Origin: Cercophora sp. LCS_1
Lineage: Eukaryota > Ascomycota > Sordariomycetes > Sordariales > Lasiosphaeriaceae
NCBI GenBank assembly: GCA_036250225.1
Contig: JAPZLL010000007.1
Coordinates: 372,001 to 436,000, forward strand
Direction of reading: 5' to 3'
DNA length: 64,000 nt
Made by a program: the position numbers and the translations under genes. The notes beneath the pieces are model-generated. The model saw only the letters and a program-made list of their open reading frames with translations, had not been told where the DNA came from and did no database searches. This document shows positions 24,440-37,860 of this stretch, piece by piece (position 1 is the stretch's first letter; each line of letters begins with the position of its first letter).

Positions 24440-27400
24440 TGGTGACATCCCAAGCGGGTCGTTCCTCAACACTGACTTGCAGGAATTACCTGGTCGGCGG
24501 CGTCGTTTCAAGATGTCTTGCGACAGGAAAGGCCAGATCAAATCAAGGGTTGCGGATCACTCCATGGGGTTACTGGTTGCTGCATGGGGCTGGGCGTCCG
24601 ACGCCGAAACCCTCAGATATGGTCGCCGCTTCTCCAAACGATCGAGACATGGCCAACGCCAGAACTCTTCCGTTTCGCCTCTTCGTGACGTGCCGGAGCT
24701 CAATGTTATACTCCCCCGAGCAACATGTGGCCTAGATGCTTGTTGCTGTGCTGTTCCGACGCCCGTTTCTCTTCCATCAGGTTGATTGGCCCGTTCACGA
24801 TCGCATTCGGGCTTGGATGCTGCTGCATCCCGCTTGACTGGTATTTCGGACGTCCCCAATATGCGATAGTCGAAAGCCGTGCTCCGTACTTGCATGGCAA
24901 GAGATAAGGACAATGGGAGAGGATGGGCACCTTCAACATGCCCTCCACCTTGGTCTAGGCCTTCGTTGATTCCAACTATGATTTCCCGTCACTGAGCCGT
25001 TCACTCTTCTCGGGAACTGGCGTAGGAAACTGGTCTATTGACTATTGGAGGTCAGCTACATCTCTCTCATTGGAAGGATAGGACATGACAGACCTGGAAG
25101 AGACCCACCCGAGGTGTGGTACAGAGAGCAACAAGCCATAGATGGCATACATTAGCTCCGGCCCTCCGAGGCTTTTACTCTCACGTGGCTCTCGGGAACT
25201 GGATGTTTCTGCCGTGACACCTACAAGCTGGCGTGGAAGCCTTGATTCGCATCTCTTGTTGATCAGTTGCAGGGTGAGTGAGCACTAAGAAGCTTCCGAG
25301 GGGTTGGACAGCTAGTGCACTCCCGTCTGTGATAACGTCCCTGTCTATTCCCTTCTGGAGTGGGTAGCGTTTCGGCTGGTGGTGAAACAAGATCCCATCT
25401 ATGGCAACACCGTTTTTTAAGGATTTTAGCACTGATTGACACTTAGAAACATCGGAAAGAGGCAAAGCGCCGGGGCTATCCATGGCCGTCAGAGGGTGGA
25501 GGCCGAGGGCCAGTAGACAGTGGAAAAGGGGTTGATGGATACCGAGGCCTCGCAGGACATGCGGGCCCCTTGCTGGGTTGAGGCTGCAGGACCCAACGGG
25601 CGGCCAGTTTGAGGCGAACGCTGGTCTTCGAAGGTACTGTCGCTGGGATCTTGTCAGCCAGACCTGGAATGCAAACTGCGGCTTGGCGATTCGAGAGCAG
25701 ACAAACCGTAGAGTGCACAAGACACATGTGGTCCAAAGAAACGAAGCATTTGCGGTCGAACAGACACACGGACTCCGACGCATGACTGTGGGAAACTGCT
25801 AGCCAGCCACGTCCCGCCGTGAGTGCCCGGGCCCCTGACCCCAGATCTGATAGCACCCTCTTCAATGTATATGATCGACGCATCCCCAGGAAAGGATGTG
25901 CCGCGGAGGTGAGGGCTAAGGCTCAGGCCTGGGATTCTGGAGTTTGCTGGGCGCAAGCTTGGAGTTGGGGAGGTCGGCTGGACGTTGGACAAGCGCACCA
26001 GCCCACGGAAGGACACCGGGAGCGCTCTCCATGTTCAATGCCTTCGCAGCGTGAGCATGAAATCGTCGCTGTGGACGGCAGGCACAGCCAACTTACCTTA
26101 GCTGCCACCGAGGTGCCTGCCTTCTACCTATCAGCCGCCACCGGGGACCCACCATCAAGGCCCGAACGACGGAAGGCATGACGGGATGAAAGAAGGGCAA
26201 GAGCATTGCGGTTCGGCAACAACCCAATAACCCAATTTGCTGCTGCACACCCTGAACTGTTGAATTTGAAATCACCAACACAACCAGCCCCGACGCAGAG
26301 ATTCGGGGTGTTTCTCTTCGCCAGCACCGCACCGACAGGCTGGGTTTCCTGCACATCAGATCATGTCCCACATCATTATCTCGTTCATGCCTTGAAACGC
26401 CCCGGTCTGGGCCACTTGCCTTCTCCTTTTCGACATCCGAGGGGCTCCCACGCGCCGGGCTGCCCAACGTGGACGAGGGCCGCAAAAGGCGTGGGAATCA
26501 GGCACGGCACACTCTCCCGGCTCGTCTGTGGGCGGTCGTTTCCCCGTGGCCCCTGGACCTGGCCTCTCCGATGCTCTGCAACTCTCCGATACCTTCTTGA
26601 GGTGCGATTCTCGAGGCGAGCCGCGTTCGGTGTCGGACGCTGTCTGGTGGTCGGACCGCTTGGCCACCTGGCAGCCACCTGAGCGCAGCATATTCCGTGC
26701 TCCTTACGCCTGTTGTGTGTTGTCAGTGTTTGACGCGCCGCAGCCCGCGCACATACCACCTCACCCATCCATCATGAATCGAGCCTACGCCGTATCGAGC
26801 AAAGTACGGAGGTACCAAGATGCTACAGTACCGAGTTACTTTTGAGCTGGAGCTCACGGTAAGCTAAGGAAATTGAATTGCTTTTTTCCACCCATCCATC
26901 CCGAAGTCTGGTTGCGCACATCCGAACAAAGAGTTCGTCCCGGACTCTTGAGACCTTAACGGCGTCTGCTATAGCCCAAATGCCGGCGTTCTCCCTGCCA
27001 GGGACGCACATAGTACCAGCATTCCAAATCCAACCAAGGTCTGCTCTGGGCCCGCGAAGATGAACTGCCTGCCTAATCCGATCTTGACGCAATGAAGGGC
27101 GGGAAGTCGGCTTCTTGCCGTGCTCGCCGAGCTCTTTTCAATAAGCGCAGCGATACGATATTGCGGGCCCGACAACGGCAGAGATCAAAGATCGGGGGTC
27201 TTCATGGTCCCTTCACCCCACGTACATACTTACCGATGCGGCTGCACGCACAAGATCGACCGCTACCCTTTGGGCCTCTGGCGACCAACACCTCCAATCA
27301 GCGCGTCCGTGGGCCATTGCTGCGCACTAAATCTACAGGCTCTCATGTCAGATGCATTACTCGTGCCCGTCAAAGCGGCCCATGCTCGCCGTTCTCTGCC

Positions 27401-29541
27401 ACTGGCTGCCGCCGCCTCTGGCGTCTCCCAACGGTGCAGACCCAACTCCTACATGGTCTCGGAGTTGACTGCCGTCTGGGTGTCCATCCCGCGGGCCAAG
27501 TACCGCAAGGAGGTGGGCAGTTGCTTCTTGCTGTCAGAAAGCGCTGGATTTACACCTAGGTAAAGCGATGCAATGCTTCTGGTGGCTCAACGGACCAGGG
27601 ATTACTGCCAGATCGCCATTGACCCTAGCGGCGAGCTCGAATATTTATGCACTTGGCCGGGTTCAACGATATCGGCCTGGCTGCCGCGGTTCTGCACCCT
27701 TTACACCGAATGCCCCATCAAGCTTATGGAACGACTGTGTTGGGGCGCGCCCGTGTCTTTAGATGGCAGCTGAAATGCTCTTCATTAGCCGTCAGATGTG
27801 CGCGCTGCCGCTAACTGCCTGCTGCTTTGCTACCCACCTTGCGCGGTTAACTCGCTGGCTGCTCTCCGCTCCGCCCGAACAAACGCAACGGGCTTGCTTC
27901 GGCTGTAAGATCCCTGAGCGAGCTTCGGGGCAAGTCCCCAACCCAACACTCGAAACTTGTTGTCCTGCGCGCTTGGTTTGCTGCCTCGCCATGCCGGTTG
28001 TGGGGCCCACTCTCCGAAGCCATCATCAGAAGAATCGGATGGCACTTGACCCATCATCAAGCACAGCCCTCTCACATCACATTGGATGAGTCGACCGCAT
28101 TGGGTAGCTGGGTAGACCAAGAGCCCAGGCCAACGCGACTGATGGGAAGCTTTGTTGCCAACTGTGGCGTTGATAGGGAGGGTGGGAGGCTTCTGTGTCT
28201 GGTATCTTTGCGTGTTCTTGCCCACTTCGCCGAATCGTATCGCTGGAACCTAGCGGGTCGCTACTTACACGCCCCTAAGCGGGTCTGATTCGCCGTTTGC
28301 TGCGATCTCGAGCACACCCCGGTTGTGTTGTGGCCCCGTGGGAGTGCTCCGTGCTCCTCACACGGCCCCTAAAGGTCCTCCTGTTACAAAGGGAAAAAAT
28401 GACCAGGGCTTAACATACACCAGATTCTAAAAACAGGACAAGCACAACCCACTTGGGCCCCATCCCCAGCATCCAAAGCAGCCAGCCAGCCTTGCCCTCG
28501 AGATTCCGGCGACATGGACAGGCTTCAAAATACCGTCATAGGCCGAGAGAGCCGACGCGGCCACGGCCATACCTATTTTCCCACTGTCTCTACCAAATAC
28601 TACCTTACCAAGCCCCTGGCACACCGGTTCATCAGCACCTCCTGCACAACAGCTGCCGTCACCAAGTAGCCCAGGGCACTGCTCGTCCGTGTTCATGCCC
28701 TCGCTCTCACTGCTGGCTGCTTGTTGGCATTTTGTTCTTTTGCTTCTCACCGAGCCCGCTTGTCGCATCAAGACCGCGTCTTTTAGGCCCGGCAGCCCGT
28801 CCGGTCTCGTTGTCCCCCTTGCGTCCATCTTTTCTGATACGCCCTGCTTCCAAATGAAATAACACAGGACGCTTCTCATACTCCACATTGTTTCCCGCTC
28901 GGGACCTTCCCCAAAGCGGCGTGACCTTGCTCTGTTTCGAGGCTTCCAAATCGTTACTTTTTCCCCTTTGACACAACCCATCGTCTCAAGCTCCGAATTC
29001 TCCAATCACACCCGGCCCACACTGCCGAGCTGGGGACTCACTGGGCCATTGACGTCGTCCGAACAGGCGTGGCCTCTGAGAGGACGAGCAAGACCGGGAC
29101 GGGGCACAGAAAACAAGAGCCAGGGTCCCTCGTCTCTCCCGCCTTAGTGTAGCTCCGCTCAAGCGTAGCTTGTTGCTGCCCCGGCCCTGCTCGACCGTCA
29201 ACCGATTTCGCCATAACAAGTACTTATATTTGTATGCTGCACAATGGCCAAATGAGGGAGGGCATTAGCACTTCGACGTTTCATCACCACACGCCCCGCC
29301 CGTTTCCTCCCCCCTCGATACCACTACACACTGGGCTGGCCGCCACATCCAGCTCACTCTTCTAAAAGGTTATTTCCACCTTCCTCCGCATCCCCAGTCT
29401 TTTTTCCTCCCGCCTTCGCCCTTGGGTCCTGCCTCATAACCCTCGACGCCCCTCGGCACCCCTTCCACCCCTTGCTTTTCAGCCTCCGCAACGCATCCCG
29501 TCCTCCTTCACTTCCTGTCACCCTACTCCGCTTACACGAGG

Positions 29542-31212
29542 ATGCTTACCATCAACAAGCCAGTGCAGCACGGCTACCGGTCCGTCCATGATCTTCCCAC
29601 TCCACCGAGCACATCACGGCCCTCTCCTCCCCTCATATATCAGGAACCAGGCCTGCACAAGGTGCCGCTCGCCTACTCGCAGACCGGAAGTCCATCAATT
29701 CGGTCCATGTCGGCACCTCACCGCAGCTTGCCTCCGCCGGTGGCCATGACGACGGTCCAACCACCGCCTCCTGGACCCGGGCCTTCACAGCTAGCGCCAG
29801 GCCCGCCGGCAGGTCAAGTACCTCACCCACCACCCTCTTCACAGCTCCAGGGACTTGGCCAGCTCCCGCCACCTCCAGCATCGTGGCAGCACGAGGAGTC
29901 AATGCGGACTTGGCTGCTTGCGCGGACCGAGGAAGAGAAAAGGAGGCAGGAGGAGGAGAGGACGCGCCAAGAGAGCTATCGTCTAGAGCAGAGAAAGATG
30001 GAGCACGACATCTTGCGGGCGTCGTTGGCAGGCGGGATTCCTCCACCAATGGTGCCCATAGTGTTTGCAGGAATGGGCGGTGGAGTTCTTTCTCAGGCGG
30101 CCCTGGACTGGGCACAGCAGTACATGATGTCGCACTCTCAGCAGCAGCCGCAGCAACAACATCCACCTGCCCTGATGCCTCCAGGGCCGATTTCGCCAGA
30201 CCACCAAAGAAGGGACTCACAGGCGCAAGCGTATTCCCATTACCCGACTTCGGGCGGCGTTCCTTCGACGCCAGGTTCTGCGCAAGGCCCGCCAAGCGGC
30301 TATCCCTCGGGCTACCCAGGTTCCCCGACGAGACCGAGAGGGCAGAGCATGCCGGGACCACCTGGAGTTCGGCCACCTCACGGAGTGCTGCCCAACCTAA
30401 ACACCAACGTGCCGGGAGGCCAACCAGGCGCCTCCCACATGGCCATCTCGCAACCGCCAACGCAGCCGCAGCACGAAGCGCAACCCTCGCCCTCGATATA
30501 CTTTCACCACTGGCAGCCGCCATCGAGTCAAGGAGGGGCAAGTGGAGGAGCAGGCGGCGGGCGGGCGGGTACTGATCAGCCAGGTACGCCCTCAGGTTCG
30601 TCCAAGGCCAAATTGCGCTCTTGAGAATCTCGTAGGGCTAACTGGCTTGTTCACGCAGTAGGAGAGTCTCCGCGGAAGCGAAAAGCACCAGGGCCCCAGC
30701 AGCCAGCTCCGCCACCGAGTTCGCACCGGTTCCGATCACCACCGTTTTCGCACAGCGCCGGGCTGTCGAACCCGCCACCGGGGCGCAGGAGAGGACATTC
30801 ACGACAGCGGAGCGATCTGGGATCTTACCGTGCGCGAGGACGGGGCGAGAGCTTCGGGTTGCATCGAGAAGCGTCACCCATGCATGCGACAACGGGAGCA
30901 GGGTCGTCTCGAGAGGGAGGAGAGGTGGCATCGACGCAACACCACGCACAACAACAGCAACCGCAACCGCAACCGCAGCATCAGCAGCCACCGCAACCAG
31001 CGCCGGGCAGGAGTGGCGCCCACTCGGTTTCATCATTATTGTCGGACAATCCGCCCTCGCCGCGGGCGCACTTTGCCGGGGCTCCGATGCTGCCGGCCGA
31101 TGCCAGGCACCAACAGCACGGCGATGGCTCGAGACGGAATTCACCTCGGTCGTCGGAAGAAAAAACGCGCGGCGGAGGATCGGCAGCCACGCGAGCAGGC
31201 GAAAACGACTGA
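29542..31212 (+). CDS. P/Q-rich low-complexity protein, RfeG-like
   Basis: Two exons, 29542-30583 and 30659-31212, encode 531 residues. The 75-nt intron starts GTACGC, has a CTAAC branch point and ends GCAG; the frame continues across it. The next AG, three bases later, is an alternative acceptor that would remove one codon. The N-terminus (LTINKPVQHGYRSVHDLPTP) opens a Pro/Ser-rich region; a charged helical block lies at about residues 115-160 (WLLARTEEEKRRQEEERTRQ), followed by a conserved-looking segment VPIVFAGMGGG. The rest is Gln/Pro/Gly-rich. A basic cluster, ESPRKRKAP, sits just after the splice junction and may be a nuclear localisation signal. I recall similar fungal proteins annotated as 'transcription factor RfeG', but no DNA-binding domain is visible, so a nuclear regulatory role is inference. 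Confidence 0.72.
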
Positions 31213-34200
31213 GGAACCTTAATTTCACCCACGTTTCAGCCTCTCCGACCCCGGTCACGCCTCAACCAGCCCACCAGCGATCGCCCGTTATGAAAACGGT
31301 GGATTTCCACGGTCCCTCCCCCTGTTCTCTCCCCTGTCAACCATTCCAAGGGCTGGTGCCGGCGATGGGAACGGGCAAGGGTGGCAGGGACTCTTAGGTA
31401 CTGGGCTTTACTCGAATCGGGCAAACGTCGAATCTCTTTTTCCCACCAGTTCCACGGCTTCTTGGTTGGAGCCCTCCAAGCTGTCACCGTGGCCTGGTCT
31501 TGCTGGCAAAATCGAAAACATTGCGCCCGGTGCAAGGGACGCGACTTCACGATGGCGGGCCATGATTTGCAATTCCTGCGCAGCCCTTCTCCCGATGTGC
31601 TGCATCGGGTGGTCGCTCTTGACCGGGCCATGATACGACACCGATCATGTCACGAAAGCTCCGCAGGCGAAACGGGACCTTGTTTATGCATTGTTTTGGG
31701 TTTTCACTACGACGGAGCAGCCCCTTTTCTTGCATATTCGGCAAATGTGTTATTTGACTTGTATTAAACCCAATCAGTTTTTTTTAGTTTTTTTTTTGGG
31801 GATCGCAATCATCATGGCGATCACGCTTGTATTTGTATCTTAGGTAATGTCTCACGAACCGAATTGAGCGGCGGATGGTGAAGACAGAGCGAACGGAGTC
31901 GAGTGCGAAAAAGATATCGCGGGCATTTGGTTATTGCGGAGCACAACAGAACAGGCAACGAAGTCACGAACCATGGCAGTTTCAAAACCCAGGGAGTTTG
32001 ATTTGGGGGGAGTTTGCGAGGTCTTGATTTCGACTTTCAGCTAGGATCAAAGACACACAATGTTGGAACATTCCATGGAGCCTTGAAGTCTTTTCGCTGT
32101 CTGTCCAGTGGCTGGATAGGGGCAAGATACACGTGGTAAGGATATGGAAGGCAAGCATACCCGGCAAGTTGCAACATTGTCTTAGCGGTCACACGAAGGG
32201 GGGGCATGTGGTAGGGGTTTGGGCGCTTGTCGAGGCGGGATGATGTCGGCTCATATGCCACACTACAAAAGCGAGAGCTCGTGAGGGGCAAGTCGAAGGT
32301 CTTCGCCCAGCCTCTTCTTGTATTGTGTAGCAGGATGCATACTTGGTACCGTACATAAGTCCTCAAGCACATTGACAGATGTCCGTCAGCCAGACAATGC
32401 GATCAAGAAACCAAGACATGCATCAAAACACTGAATCGTTCCATGGAAGAGAAGCAAGTGAGAACCACCAAGACGACAGCGTTTATTTCGCTTACGCAAT
32501 GGTGTGTTGCTGCACGCAATTGTCCTCTTCTGGTTGATGTGGTGATGCTGGCTTGCTGCAACCTTTGATGCACGAAGCAACCCAGAAGCAAGCAGGGCTG
32601 ATGACACACCGTTCCAGCATGGCTGCGTCTTTTTTCTGCATGGCCTGCACCGTGCTGGTTCCAAGGTTTCCAAACCGCCTCACATGCATGCAGCTCGCTG
32701 ACGGACATGCCACCTTGATGGGTCAAGCAAGATGGAAAACATTGACACTTTTGGAAAGTGCTGCTGCGCGGTTCTTGCCCGGTGTGCTGGGGAGAAGTTG
32801 AGAAGCGAAGGCTCAAACCTCGATGCAAAGCCAAAAAGGCTCGTGTCTCCACCCGAAAGCCCCTGCAATTCCCACAAAACCCACAAGACCACGCAACAAA
32901 AGAGAACTGGCGTGATCCACGCCTCCCGAGATCCATCGCCAACAATTTTAACCTGGGTGATGGGAACAGAAACTCATCAATCACATGGATTCAAGGAGTC
33001 GAAACTGAATCTCGCAACCCCTGCTCGCATGCCCCGCTCTTTTGGTTACTGGGAAGTCTGGCTCGTCTCGGCGGCCCCTTTCCCAATCCGTTGCATCATA
33101 ACGGGACAAGCCACCACGTCCGACCCGCGCCTTCATCGAACTTGTCGGGGAGCAAGGGTGTGGCCGTGGGTGTGGTTGTCGTGGGCCGCAATCACAAGCG
33201 CTTGTCCGCGTCTGTTCTCTTCTTTACCAAGTCTGGCGATCGATGATCGTTTCCCTGTTCTGACTAACGCCGCGCCAAAGCACCCCGAGGGACACACAAG
33301 AGGTCGTGCCGGGGGCAAGAAGGAAGAAGGCATGGCTGGCTTCAATGTCTCTGTTCCCAACACCAGTGTAAAAGGGGCTAATAAGACAAGCAGAAGCCGA
33401 GCGAAGCATCTCCGTCTGGTCTAATGCGGACGCATCCATCTTGTCTTGAATCCACCAGTAGGTCCCGTGTCCATCACAACAACAAGCAGCAGCAACAACA
33501 AAGTCCAATCCATGCAAGTGTTGCGCGGCTACCTTTGGTTACGGCTGGGATGCTCGATATGGATGTCGGGCATTTTCTGATTTGCTGCGGTTTGCTGCGC
33601 GCCAGCTGCAGGAGCGTCGCATCGCATTGAAGGACTCTCAGTTCTCTGTCTGTGTGTGGTCTGGCCGAGCCAGCACCAGCAACAGAGGCGCACAAGACAA
33701 AAGGCAGCAACGACAGCAAAGCCCGCGTCTGGCTTAGTGCTGCAGCTTGCGCATGAGCAACCGCGAGACGTGGGAGGTGGGAACGGGAGGGGTGTGTTTG
33801 GATGAACTGATGACGTTACTTATTAATAGGGCTGCGCGGACGTCTCCATACTTCCCTGCAAGGACCGGGGTGGTTGACGCCGTTTCTGGGGCAAGCCAGC
33901 AAGCCTGGGGAAGACCGAAAGCGGTTTGGCGCCATCGAGCCACCCTCGACGACCCTCGCGTCTCACACACCCTCAAGTTGCAGAGGTCCCAACCACTCGA
34001 GTCAAGCCTCAACCGCGAATAACCCACCTTCGCGTCGCGCGTTGTGGTTGCTCGCCGCATATGCGCCTGCTTGCGCCTGAGCCCTTCCCCGATGCCGCAC
34101 CTGGGACGGCGAACACCCTTCTGGCCTTTTGCTGTTGTGGCTTTTTTTTTTTTCTGCGCAATGTGGCCGATCGATCGCCCACTCAGTTAATCTACCGGCC

Positions 34201-37200
34201 GCACTCGGCAATGCTGGCAGCTTGAATAAGGGAGCTCGTTCTATGCAACTGTATTGCTTGTAACCTGACGGTCCAACCAGAGGAGGCACCCGCTTGGTCT
34301 AGGGGAATCAGGCGATCATGAACCATTGAAGCGATGGCGCGGCACGTCGACGGACGGGTTATGCCTCGACACACCGGCACGGCGCTTTTGTGGATACGCC
34401 CTCGGGCCCGAGCCCGGCCGGCCTTATGGGTCCGCAACAAGCCGCCGCATGCCCTCCCTCCGGGCGACCGACCGAGCAGCCGCTCTTCGCCATCGTGCAT
34501 GAACCACGGGCCTTCTAGGCCGGCAGTTTGATGCTACGCTGACCTCCCGCGCAACCATACAAACTGGGAATCTGCTCGGGGGAGCCGCTTCGGCTAGATT
34601 CAAGTTCTGGACTCTGGCGGGAGCGGCACGGAATTCACTGCCCTCTTCCGGTTCGCCCCAGGGTTGACGCCGTGGGCACTGGCCAGGCTGTCCACCAGCC
34701 TCAATGCTCTGGCTGTCTCAATGAGGGAGGATCCTGAAACGGCCTTTTCCGAATGTGGTCAACAGAATGCGACGCTGTCAAGAGAGCTACGACCATCGAG
34801 CCGTTTGTCTACTGCGGCAAAATCGCTGATGCAACACTGCAAGTGCAGGGTAGGGTGATTGTTGTTCCTCTTTTTTTTCTGTGCCAGCCACGGCCAGAAT
34901 TGGAAGGCGCCAGAGTCGCCCGAGACGCGGCTTCGCATCGGCTGTCTGGGCGTCTGAATTACGTGTCTCGCGCGGCTCGACATCTATAATCGGCTCTTAA
35001 CCACCACTCGGTCTTGAGTCTGTATGCGGACGGGATTGGCTGAACACGCGGGGTTGCGTCAATGACCGATGTTCGGGGCGGGTCTCCCTATAACGACTAC
35101 CGCCATTTCTATATCATACTGACGCAGGAGCACCTATACTCGTGGCGACAATCGGCGCTTATCCACAGGACGGCTAAGAGAGGCCGAGCCGACATCCTGA
35201 GCCGGACCGGCCGCCTCAGGTAATCCATCCACTCGACACGGTTTCGTCTGAGTGCCCAGGAGTCGACGAATGAAGGCACCACGTGTAGCCGTCACGCTTT
35301 TGCTCGGCAGGCAATCATACCACGAAGACATGTTCATCAGGTCACAGCGGCACGGTATTTGGCAGACTCTTGCCGTCAAACCATGCCCCTACCCATAACC
35401 GCGATTTTGTGCGGTTGATCGACAGCATCGGAGAACAGGCGAGCTTGCGTGCGTGGATCAGCAATAATTTGCAATCCTTTGTTATGCCGTTTGCTCGAGT
35501 TCGGCCGAGACGGCGATCCAAACCGCAAGCTGCATCCGGATGAAAGCCAGCTTGAGTCGGGCGGAGAAGGCAAAGGGGAAGGTTAAGCGGGTGTCCCATT
35601 CCGCCATTTCGGTTCCAACTTTTTTTTTTGTCAGCATGCGGTCCAGCTTCTTCGGCTCGTTCCAGAAGATCGCCGCGTGGGCCAGTTAGGCTGGTCGGAG
35701 AATCTCGAGCGATCGATCGTGGTCTTGATCAATCTCATTCATACCAGTCCCTTAGCCTCCGGAACCAGGTTGCATGCAGATGGTTTGCTGTCTCGGATTG
35801 GACGCTATTTCCCGCAGGCGCAGAACGTAGGACAACACGCGAAGAGCGATACAGTCTTGGGGGTTTGAACACAACTGCGTTGCTTCAACTAACGGCTAAT
35901 GCAAGGCTCACGGCTAGCTGGTCCCGAGGGGGGGAAATGCAATAGCTTTCAACCTCGAGGGAATACTTCCAAGATTGCCCTTTGCTTTATATTTGCACTC
36001 AGGGGCAAGGTAAACACCACGAGGCATACAGTATTGATTCAGTCAGAATACTGTGTTCCCACCGTCCGCAAGGAGTAAGGAGCTCTTGATGACGGGCATC
36101 GGTAGGATGGAAATGGATGAATGGTGTGCATCGTTTCTCTTTTTTTTCTCCTCTCCCTGCGGCGGCTCGATATTATCCCCATCGCTTTTTGTCTCGTTTC
36201 GCTTCGGAACGGCAACTTCAATCCTCACATACACATTACACGGACACTTTATGTGTGTGTGTATGGATTAAACGACGCAAGTGCGTCGCAAACGTGATTA
36301 AGTTATTCATTTATCTATTCTCGGTTATCGACATGACTTGATGAGTTTTGAAGTTGGTGTCTTTCTCGATTCGGAAACCTCCTGTGGCGAGTTTCCGCTT
36401 TGACGTTTTGTTCAAGCCCGAGTCGCGACCGCGGCTGGGACTGACTGTACAAGCATCCAAGAAAACCAAAATTAGACGCGCCGAAGTCTGTGGACTTTTT
36501 GTTTGTTGTATTGCTTGTTCGAGTTGCCTATGCCCGCCAAGTATGTACCTATCTATCCGCGGTGATGCGTCAAGAGAGGGGATGCGCGCTGACGGGATGC
36601 ACGGTGAGAGGGGATGCGTGGTCAGAGGGGATACTTTTAGTCCCCTTGGGAGAAATGGCAGTAGAAAAATTGGGAAGAGTGGCACAGATGAACAAACCCA
36701 GCGGGCGAGGGCGCGGCTATTTTTATCACGGAGCGGTAAGTTGGGGTACGTAACCGCGCCACGGACCTCTTACAGGAAAGGTTGGGGCGCTTGTGAGCCG
36801 TTTTTCCTTTCTTCTTTTCGTCTGGTTGTGGTGTGGAGTGGGAATGGGAATGGGAATAGAAAATGTGAGTTGTGAGAAAATGTTGTTGTGAGATGTGAGT
36901 TTTTTTTTCTCCTCTTGGTTGGGGTCCGTCTCTTTTTGGTTGGAGAAAGAGAGAGGTTATTGGCCACCTGTGTGAGTCTGAGTATGAGGCGATGTAAGGC
37001 TGATTGGGGTGTGGTGCTGTGCCTCGGTGATGCGTCGGGTTCGGTCTGGTCGGGAAGATCGGGGCTCTGGAGTACTTGGGGTGGTGAGTTGGGATTGTCG
37101 GTCGGGAAGTGGAGGGGAGTGGGAGGGATGTTGGTGGCGAGTGCACAGTATGTGTGATGGATGGGTGGATGGGTGCCCGGTGTGGGTTGGTACCGGTGGG

Positions 37201-37529
37201 TGTAGTGAGTTTGGGTCGCACAATACGCAGGGAGTCTTTTGTGTGGTGTGGACATGCCGACATGCCCCATTGAGGAGTCAGTACCCTGCTTGGGGAGTTG
37301 CCTGAGTCGCGCGTACCTACTCGGGCATCTCAGGCAGCTCGTTGGGCTCGGGTCAGAAGCGCGATGTGGCGAGTGGTCACGTAGTCGCCGGAGCATAGGT
37401 CCTGCCGGGCTGTCTTGGGAGGAGACGTTTACCGCCGAGTACACCACATGTCCGTTGGCGAGGTAGGACCCAGGTGTGGTTGAATTGGGTAAAATATGTA
37501 TCGTCAAGGTAGGTCCAAGAGTCGGGTGG

Positions 37530-37530
<1 letters not shown>

Positions 37531-37584
<54 letters not shown>
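37531..37584. repeat. (TG)27 microsatellite
   Basis: Twenty-seven uninterrupted TG units, the longest simple repeat in the window. Intergenic; alternating purine-pyrimidine DNA of this length can adopt Z-form in principle. Confidence 0.97.
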
Positions 37585-37585
<1 letters not shown>

Positions 37586-37832
37586 TGGCCATGGCGTTCA
37601 TCACGCCGGATAGGAAACCACTAGCAATGAGCGCCCGTTGAGCACCGGTAGTTCACCTCTTTATTCCACTTCGGAGAGACCGGTACAGGGTCACCCATGA
37701 ATCTAACGGTGTAGGTCTGGGGGTACATCACCTCCTCTTTGAGCCCTTTTCGCGGGGTACTCGGAGCCCTAACTTGGGAAGGTTATCCGGCTGGCGGTGC
37801 TCTTTGGCCCGTCTCGTCTGGAGAACGGTCAC

Positions 37833-37860
37833 CCAGCCAGCCAGCCAGCCAGCCAGCCAA
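37833..37860. repeat. CAGC tetranucleotide repeat
   Basis: Six to seven tandem CCAG/CAGC units. Short intergenic microsatellite. Confidence 0.9.

Larger units (their letters stand above)
20448..29541. other. intergenic, gene-poor
   Basis: About 9.1 kb without a supported gene. The left end holds the TBC gene's 3' region with a T-rich stretch near 20505-20523. It contains a (CA)n tract at 21152-21182 and a (TCCTGG)n tract at 24412-24439. Two minus-strand segments near 22635-23021 could be exons of a small membrane protein but are not strong enough to annotate. The last kilobase is pyrimidine-rich and probably the leader of the gene at 29542. Confidence 0.5.

Noticed and set aside
28427..29005. 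192-codon minus-strand frame
   Set aside because: Overlaps the probable promoter and leader of the gene at 29542 and matches nothing recognised.
29633..30541. 302-codon minus-strand frame
   Set aside because: Antisense to the P/Q-rich gene, whose repeated proline and glutamine codons keep the opposite strand open.
34270..34345. tRNA-like impression (CTTGGTCTAGGGG)
   Set aside because: No acceptor or T-stem pairing could be built around it.
36770..37507. 245-codon minus-strand frame rich in Pro, Thr, His and Ser
   Set aside because: Arises from T/G-rich low-complexity DNA just left of the (TG)n tract; no family resemblance and no splice structure.
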